A stretch of DNA of 64,000 bases from Aquibium microcysteis. Its GTDB lineage: Bacteria > Pseudomonadota > Alphaproteobacteria > Rhizobiales > Rhizobiaceae. Positions 59,019 through 64,000 of this stretch are shown here, one piece after another. The notes beneath the pieces are model-generated. The model did not search any database. It saw nothing but the letters and a program-made list of their open reading frames with translations, and was not told the DNA's origin. The translations under genes were made by a program, and so were the position numbers. Positions within the stretch are counted from its first letter, which is position 1. Every line of letters starts with the position of its first letter. The stretch is taken from positions 485,001 to 549,000 of the forward strand of contig NZ_CP061080.1 in assembly GCF_014495845.1 (NCBI RefSeq). The letters run 5' to 3'.

Positions 59019-61802
59019 ATGCTTGACAAGACCTATGACGCAGCGAGCGTCGAACCGAGAATAGCCCGCCGCTGGGAAGAGGAGCACGCCTTCCGTGCCG
59101 GTGCCGGCGCCGCACACGGCGCCGATCCCTTCACCATCGTCATTCCGCCGCCCAACGTCACCGGCTCGCTCCACATGGGGCACGCCCTCAACAACACGCT
59201 GCAGGACATCCTCGTCCGCTTCGAGCGGATGCGCGGCAGGAACGTGCTGTGGCAGCCGGGCATGGACCATGCCGGCATCGCCACGCAGATGGTCGTCGAG
59301 CGCCGGCTGGCCGAGCGCCAGATCCGCCGCCGCGACATGAGCCGCGAGGAATTCATCGATCGCGTCTGGGAGTGGAAGGACGAATCCGGCGGGATGATCG
59401 TCAACCAGCTGAAGCGGCTGGGCGCCTCCTGCGACTGGTCGCGCGAGCGCTTCACCATGGACGAGGGCCTCTCGACGGCGGTCGTCGAGGTCTTCGTCAC
59501 GCTCTACAAGCAGGGCCTGATCTACAAGGACAAGCGGCTGGTCAACTGGGACCCGAAGCTCCTGACGGCGATCTCCGACCTCGAGGTCGAGCAGCACGAG
59601 GTCGACGGCAATCTCTGGCACTTCCGCTATCCGATCGAAGGGGTCGCCTTCGATCCCGAGAACCCCGCCACCTACATCACCGTCGCCACGACCCGTCCCG
59701 AGACGATGCTCGGCGACACCGCCGTGGCGGTGCATCCCGACGACGAGCGCTATCGTCACCTCGTCGGCCGCAACCTCGTCCTGCCGCTGGTCGGTCGCCG
59801 CATTCCGGTCGTGGCCGACGACTATTCCGATCCCGAGAAGGGCACCGGCGCGGTCAAGATCACGCCAGCGCATGATTTCAACGACTTCGAGGTCGGCAAG
59901 CGGCACGGCCTGCGCGCGATCAGCATCCTGACGGTCGAGGCGAAGGTGACGCTGAAGGACAACGAGGATTTCCTCGACGGCCTGGAGCTCGACTTCATGC
60001 GCGAGGAGGTCTGGGACCGGCTCGACGGGCTCGACCGCTTCGAGGCGCGCAAGCTGGTCGTCGACCTGATGGAGGAGGGCGGCTTCCTCGCCCGCGTCGA
60101 GCCGCACCGCCACATGGTGCCGCACGGCGATCGCGGCGGCGTGCCGATCGAGCCCTTCCTGACCGACCAGTGGTATGTCGACGCCGCGACGCTAGCGAAG
60201 CCCGCCATCGCCTCGGTGCGCGAGGGCCGCACCAGCTTCGTCCCGAAGACCTGGGAGAAGACCTATTTCGAGTGGATGGAGAACATCCAGCCCTGGTGCG
60301 TCTCGCGCCAGCTCTGGTGGGGCCACCAGATTCCGGCCTGGTACGGGCCGGACGGCCACGTCTTCGTCGAGAAGACCGAGAAGGAGGCGCTCGACGCCGC
60401 CGTCGAGTACTATCTGGCGCTCGAGGGACCGTGGAAGGCCTGGGTCGAGGAGAAGCTCGAGAACTTCCAGCCGGGCGACATCCTCGTCCGCGACGAGGAC
60501 GTGCTCGACACCTGGTTCTCGTCGGCGCTGTGGCCCTTCTCGACGCTCGGCTGGCCGGACCGTACGGAGGAGCTGAAGACCTACTACCCGACCTCGGTGC
60601 TGGTGACGGGCTTCGACATCATCTTCTTCTGGGTCGCCCGGATGATGATGATGGGCCTGCACTTCATGGAGGAGGAGCCCTTCCACACCGTCTACGTCCA
60701 TGCGCTGGTCCGCGACAAGAACGGCGCCAAGATGTCGAAGTCGAAGGGCAACGTCATCGATCCGCTGGAACTGATCGACGAGTATGGCGCCGACGCGCTG
60801 CGCTTCACGCTCACCATCATGGCCGCCCAGGGCCGCGACGTGAAGCTCGACCCGGCCCGCATCGCCGGCTACCGCAACTTCGGCACCAAGCTGTGGAACG
60901 CCACGCGCTTCGCCGAGATGAACGGCGCGGCCCTCGATCCGTCCTTCGATCCGGCCGCAGCGAAGCTGACCGTCAACCGCTGGATTCTGACGGAACTGAC
61001 CCGCGCCGCCGGCGCGATCACGCGCGGCATCGAGACCTACCGCTTCAACGAGGCGGCGGGCGCGGCCTACTCCTTCGTCTGGAACCTGGTCTGCGACTGG
61101 TATCTGGAACTGCTGAAGCCGGTCTTCATGGGCGAGGACGAGGCGGCGAAGGTCGAATCGCGGGCCTGCGTGGCGCATGTCCTGCAGGAGATCTACAAGC
61201 TCCTGCATCCGATGATGCCCTTCATGACCGAGGAGCTCTGGGCGCGGACGGCGCCGGAGGGCAGCGCGCGGCCCGACATGCTGGCACTGACCCGCTGGCC
61301 GCAGCCGAATTTCGCCGACGAGGCCGCGGCAGCCGAGATCAACTGGCTGGTCGACCTCGTCTCGGGCATCCGCTCCGTCCGTTCGGAGATGAACGTGCCG
61401 CCGGCCGCGCAGGCGCCGCTCGCGATGGTGGGGGCCGACGCCGTCACGCGCGAGCGTCTCGGCCGCCATGCGCCCGCCATCATGCGGCTGGCGCGCGTCA
61501 CCGCGATCGAACTCGCCGCCGAGGCTCCGAAGGGCTCGGCCCAGATCGTCGTCGGCGAGGCGACCGCCTGCATACCGCTCGGCGACCTGATCGACCTTTC
61601 GGCCGAGGCCGCGCGCATCGGCAAGGAGATCGCCAAGACCGAGGCCGAGATCGGGCGCATCGACAAGAAGCTCGGCAACGAGAAGTTCGTCGCCAACGCG
61701 CCGGACGAGATCGTCGAGGCCGAGCGCGAGAAGCGGGCCGAGTTCGTGGCCGTTCTCGCCCGGCTGAGGGTCGCGCTGCAGCGGGTGTCGGGCGAAGCCT
61801 GA
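59019..61802 (+). CDS. valS: Valyl-tRNA synthetase
   Basis: 927 residues. The class I motifs are HMGH at residues 52-55 (PPPNVTGSLHMGH) and KMSKS at 571-575 (GAKMSKSKGNVIDP). The editing domain (about 190-350) contains TTRPETMLGDTAVAVHPDD, and the C-terminal coiled coil (about 870-925) ends the protein. It charges tRNA-Val and hydrolyses mischarged Thr-tRNA-Val. The start ATG 59019 gives the family-typical LDKTYDAASVEPRIARRWEE opening. Confidence 0.98.
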   Translation: MLDKTYDAASVEPRIARRWEEEHAFRAGAGAAHGADPFTIVIPPPNVTGSLHMGHALNNTLQDILVRFERMRGRNVLWQPGMDHAGIATQMVVERRLAERQIRRRDMSREEFIDRVWEWKDESGGMIVNQLKRLGASCDWSRERFTMDEGLSTAVVEVFVTLYKQGLIYKDKRLVNWDPKLLTAISDLEVEQHEVDGNLWHFRYPIEGVAFDPENPATYITVATTRPETMLGDTAVAVHPDDERYRHLVGRNLVLPLVGRRIPVVADDYSDPEKGTGAVKITPAHDFNDFEVGKRHGLRAISILTVEAKVTLKDNEDFLDGLELDFMREEVWDRLDGLDRFEARKLVVDLMEEGGFLARVEPHRHMVPHGDRGGVPIEPFLTDQWYVDAATLAKPAIASVREGRTSFVPKTWEKTYFEWMENIQPWCVSRQLWWGHQIPAWYGPDGHVFVEKTEKEALDAAVEYYLALEGPWKAWVEEKLENFQPGDILVRDEDVLDTWFSSALWPFSTLGWPDRTEELKTYYPTSVLVTGFDIIFFWVARMMMMGLHFMEEEPFHTVYVHALVRDKNGAKMSKSKGNVIDPLELIDEYGADALRFTLTIMAAQGRDVKLDPARIAGYRNFGTKLWNATRFAEMNGAALDPSFDPAAAKLTVNRWILTELTRAAGAITRGIETYRFNEAAGAAYSFVWNLVCDWYLELLKPVFMGEDEAAKVESRACVAHVLQEIYKLLHPMMPFMTEELWARTAPEGSARPDMLALTRWPQPNFADEAAAAEINWLVDLVSGIRSVRSEMNVPPAAQAPLAMVGADAVTRERLGRHAPAIMRLARVTAIELAAEAPKGSAQIVVGEATACIPLGDLIDLSAEAARIGKEIAKTEAEIGRIDKKLGNEKFVANAPDEIVEAEREKRAEFVAVLARLRVALQRVSGEA

Positions 61803-61858
61803 CCGCCGCGGCGGCGAAGATATCTCAGCCTTCCTGATAATTCTGCGTGCCGGATCGC

Positions 61859-61883
61859 ACGGGCCGCTTGTCAAGCGGCCCGT
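61859..61883. terminator. Strong hairpin after valS
   Basis: ACGGGCCGCTT and AAGCGGCCCGT form a perfect 11-bp stem with loop GTC, 57 bases after the valS stop. A GCAAAAAG stretch follows but no T-run, so termination strength is uncertain. Confidence 0.55.
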
Positions 61884-61994
61884 TCGGGCGCAAAAAGAGC
61901 CGTCACCCGGGCCGGGCCCCTCTGACAGGCGAGGCGTCGCCTGTGATGTCGGACCGAACGACGGCGCGCTCACGCGGCGCAGGCTTTTTTCCCC

Positions 61995-62921
61995 ATGCAC
62001 ATGCACGACTGGCTCTGGCCCGGTTTCCTGGCGTTCGTCGCCGTCATCCTGTTCGTCGATCTCTTCGTTCTGCACCGCAAGGACCACGTGATCAGCCCGC
62101 GCGAGGCCGGCATCACCGTCGCCGGCTACGTCACGCTCGCCTTCCTCTTCGGCGCCGGCGTGTTCTGGTTCGCCGGACCCAGCCGCGGCGCGGAGTTCCT
62201 CACCGGCTATCTGGTGGAGCAGGCGCTCTCCCTCGACAACATCTTCGTCATCGCGCTGATCTTCAGCTATTTCCGCGTGCCGGCCGAAGCGCAGTATCGC
62301 GTCCTCTTCTACGGCATCGTCGGGGCGATCGTGATGCGCCTGTCGCTGATCGTGCCCGGCGTGAAGCTCGTCGACCAGTTCGAATGGATCGGCATGGCGC
62401 TCGGCGCGCTGCTGATCTTCTCGGGCTACAAGATGATGACGTCGGGCGACGACATGATCGATCCCGGCCAGAGCCGCGTCGTGCGGCTCCTGAAGAAGAC
62501 CGGGCGCGTCACCGACGAGTACGAGGGATCGCGCTTCTTCGTGACGCGCCAGGGCCTGCTCTACATGACGCCGCTCTTCGTCGTGCTGATGACGGTGGAG
62601 TTCACCGACCTGATCTTCGCGGTCGATTCGATCCCCGCCGTGCTCGCCATCTCCGACGACCCCTTCATCGTCTTCTCCTCCAACGTCTTCGCCATCATGG
62701 GCCTGCGCGCGCTCTTCTTCGTGCTGTCGGGCATGATGCGCGAATTCCACCACCTGAAGACCGGCCTGTCGCTGGTGCTGATCTTCATCGGCGGCAAGAT
62801 GCTGCTCGCCCATGTCTACAAGGTGCCGTCGACGGTGGCGCTGGCCGTCACGGCGATCCTGATCCTTGGCTCGGTCGCGGCCTCCGTGCTCACGCGCGAG
62901 AACAAGGAAGGCAAGGCCTAG
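61995..62921 (+). CDS. TerC family integral membrane protein (Alx-like)
   Basis: 308 residues with about eight membrane helices. TerC landmarks are the acidic helix motifs FVDLFVLHRKDHVISPREA near residue 20, EQALSLDNIFVIALIFSYFR near residue 75 and VEFTDLIFAVDSIPAVLAIS near residue 200. The family includes Alx and MeeF/MeeY-type manganese exporters that work together with protein secretion. Start ATG 61995; a start at 62001 (ATG CAC) is also possible. Monocistronic between two hairpins or gaps. Confidence 0.93.
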   Translation: MHMHDWLWPGFLAFVAVILFVDLFVLHRKDHVISPREAGITVAGYVTLAFLFGAGVFWFAGPSRGAEFLTGYLVEQALSLDNIFVIALIFSYFRVPAEAQYRVLFYGIVGAIVMRLSLIVPGVKLVDQFEWIGMALGALLIFSGYKMMTSGDDMIDPGQSRVVRLLKKTGRVTDEYEGSRFFVTRQGLLYMTPLFVVLMTVEFTDLIFAVDSIPAVLAISDDPFIVFSSNVFAIMGLRALFFVLSGMMREFHHLKTGLSLVLIFIGGKMLLAHVYKVPSTVALAVTAILILGSVAASVLTRENKEGKA

Positions 62922-63234
62922 CGTCGACAGGTCTTGCCTCCGGTCTCGCCGGGGCATCGTCGGCAGTGTCGATTCCGCAACACTTGTTCAGGAAGAATTC
63001 ACGCTCGCAAACGCCATCTGGCGGTTGCCGCGTTCCCGCCATAAACGAGTAGCAACTCAGTAGACATCGCGAAGGCGCCAGGTGCGGCCATCGCTGCGAG
63101 TTGGCCCGGGACGGGCGCGAAACGGAACGTGGATGCCATGGGGACAGGGACCGGTCTGCGGATGGGAGAGGGCTCGCCGAGCCGTCTCTGCCCGACTGGA
63201 TCGTTTGTCTTTCCGGCAGGAAAAGCCGATTGAA
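62922..63234. other. terC-exoR gap
   Basis: 313 bases without a supported gene. It must carry the promoter of the ExoR-like gene. I see no clear RNA. Confidence 0.5.
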
Positions 63235-64000
63235 ATGCCGATGAGTGCGTGGGTCCGTGCGACCCTGTTGAGCGGTGTCGTTGGAGCCGGCCTGATCGCT
63301 GCGGGAAGCGCCCACGCGCTTGATCCCAAGACGATGCAGGAGAAGGGCTCGAGCCCCTGGGACATGTTCCGCTTCGGCTTCGACGCCTACCGGCAGGGGC
63401 ACAAGCAGGAAGCGGTCGAGGCCTATCGCTACGCAGCCGACAACGGCCAGCTCGGCGCGCGCTGGAAGCTCGCGCGCATGTATGCCGAGGGCGACGGCGT
63501 CCAGCGCAACGACTACGAGGCCTTCAAGGCCTTCAGCCTGATCGTGCAGCAGGACGTGGAGCCTGGCAGTCCGGAAGAGAGCTACGTCTCCGACGCGCTG
63601 GTGGCGCTGGCCGGCTATGTCCGCACCGGCATTCCCGGGACACCCGTCCAGGCCAATCCGGCCGCCGCGCAGGACTATTACATGCGCGCCGCGGCCACCT
63701 ACCGCAACCCGGCCGCCCAGTACGAGATCGGCCGGATGTTCCTCCGCGGCGAAGGCGTCAAGGTCAGCGTCAAGCAGGCCGGCCGCTGGTTCCAGCTCGC
63801 CGCCGAGAAGGGCCATTCCGGCGCCCAGGCCACCCTCGGCGACCTCCTCTTCCAGAGCGGCAAGGTGGTGAAGGGCCTGGCGATGATGACCGCCGCGCTC
63901 GAGCGCGCCTCGCCCTCCGATCAGATCTGGATCCGCAGCCTGCAGGAGGAAGCCTTCTCGCTCGCCGGCGAATCCGACCGCCGCACCGCCATCGCGCTGG
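63235..64000 (+). CDS. exoR: ExoR-like Sel1-repeat protein (C-terminus beyond window)
   Basis: Open from ATG 63235 (or 63241) to the window end, 255 codons, no stop. A signal peptide (ATLLSGVVGAGLIAAGSAHA) leads to Sel1-type helical repeats: EAVEAYRYAADNGQLGARWK, LARMYAEGDGVQRNDYEAFK, DYYMRAAATYRNPAAQYEIG, RMFLRGEGVKVSVKQAGRWF. Length and order match ExoR of rhizobia, the periplasmic repressor of the ExoS/ChvI two-component system that controls exopolysaccharide and motility. The last visible residues (ESDRRTAIAL) suggest only a short part is missing. Confidence 0.85.
   Translation, partial: MPMSAWVRATLLSGVVGAGLIAAGSAHALDPKTMQEKGSSPWDMFRFGFDAYRQGHKQEAVEAYRYAADNGQLGARWKLARMYAEGDGVQRNDYEAFKAFSLIVQQDVEPGSPEESYVSDALVALAGYVRTGIPGTPVQANPAAAQDYYMRAAATYRNPAAQYEIGRMFLRGEGVKVSVKQAGRWFQLAAEKGHSGAQATLGDLLFQSGKVVKGLAMMTAALERASPSDQIWIRSLQEEAFSLAGESDRRTAIAL

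Noticed and set aside
55488..60125. Very long minus-strand open frame (over 1500 codons) opposite pcm, tolC, popZ and valS
   Set aside because: A by-product of high GC and codon bias; its sequence is Arg/His/Asp-rich without any domain and lies opposite well-known genes.
61803..61994. Manganese-sensing yybP-ykoY riboswitch before the TerC gene
   Set aside because: I looked for the conserved core segments and could not find them; only a simple hairpin at 61859-61883 is clear.

Overview
The window is a high-GC chromosome segment from an alphaproteobacterium, most likely of the order Hyphomicrobiales (Rhizobiales). The strongest evidence is the right end. There a tRNA-Cys, a protein-L-isoaspartate methyltransferase, a TolC family outer-membrane protein, a PopZ-type polar protein, valyl-tRNA synthetase, a TerC family membrane protein and an ExoR-like Sel1-repeat protein lie in the kind of core neighbourhood known from rhizobia and their relatives. 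Many catabolic ABC transporters and dispersed palindromic repeats fit the same picture.

Layout. 1-634: start of an MFS transporter, cut by the left edge. 0.8-7.9 kb: an SsuABC/TauABC-like importer, two closely related FMN-dependent (LLM) monooxygenases, a flavin reductase and a GntR/FCD regulator, which together look like an uptake-and-oxidation cluster for an organosulfur or related compound. 8.2-17.4 kb: six exported, repeat-rich proteins, several with VHL-beta-like repeats, one with eight of them plus a cysteine-rich region. 17.7-31.9 kb: an amide/peptide utilisation block with an acetamidase/formamidase-like protein, an AtzH-like protein, two amidases, a complete Opp/Dpp-type importer, an XRE-cupin regulator and a second binding protein. 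Identical 13-bp palindromes flank the regulator. 32.2-33.4 kb: an MFS exporter.

33.5-53.2 kb is the most interesting part: a type III CRISPR-Cas locus with reverse-transcriptase-coupled adaptation. It has three arrays of related 36-nt repeats (10, 4 and 17 spacers), a compact Cas10 without a visible HD domain but with a GGDE palm motif, three large RAMP proteins that each seem to hold more than one Cas7-like unit (the last of the TIGR03986 type), a separate RT-Cas1 fusion, Cas2 and Cas6. Two unusual membrane proteins frame or interrupt it: an 816-residue protein with a CorA-like C-terminus just outside array 1, and an 800-residue protein with a pore-like C-terminus between the effector operon and array 2. 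Both are candidates for membrane effectors of the CRISPR response, but this is inference from position and topology. All three arrays share a leader block at fixed spacing, and array 3 records its own history through a repeat-variant step, a duplicated spacer unit and a MITE that landed inside one repeat.

53.2-55.6 kb: a Phd-type antitoxin with a frameshifted VapC toxin, tRNA-Asn, a GC-rich repeat stretch, a small membrane protein and tRNA-Cys, which lead into the conserved core block at the right end.
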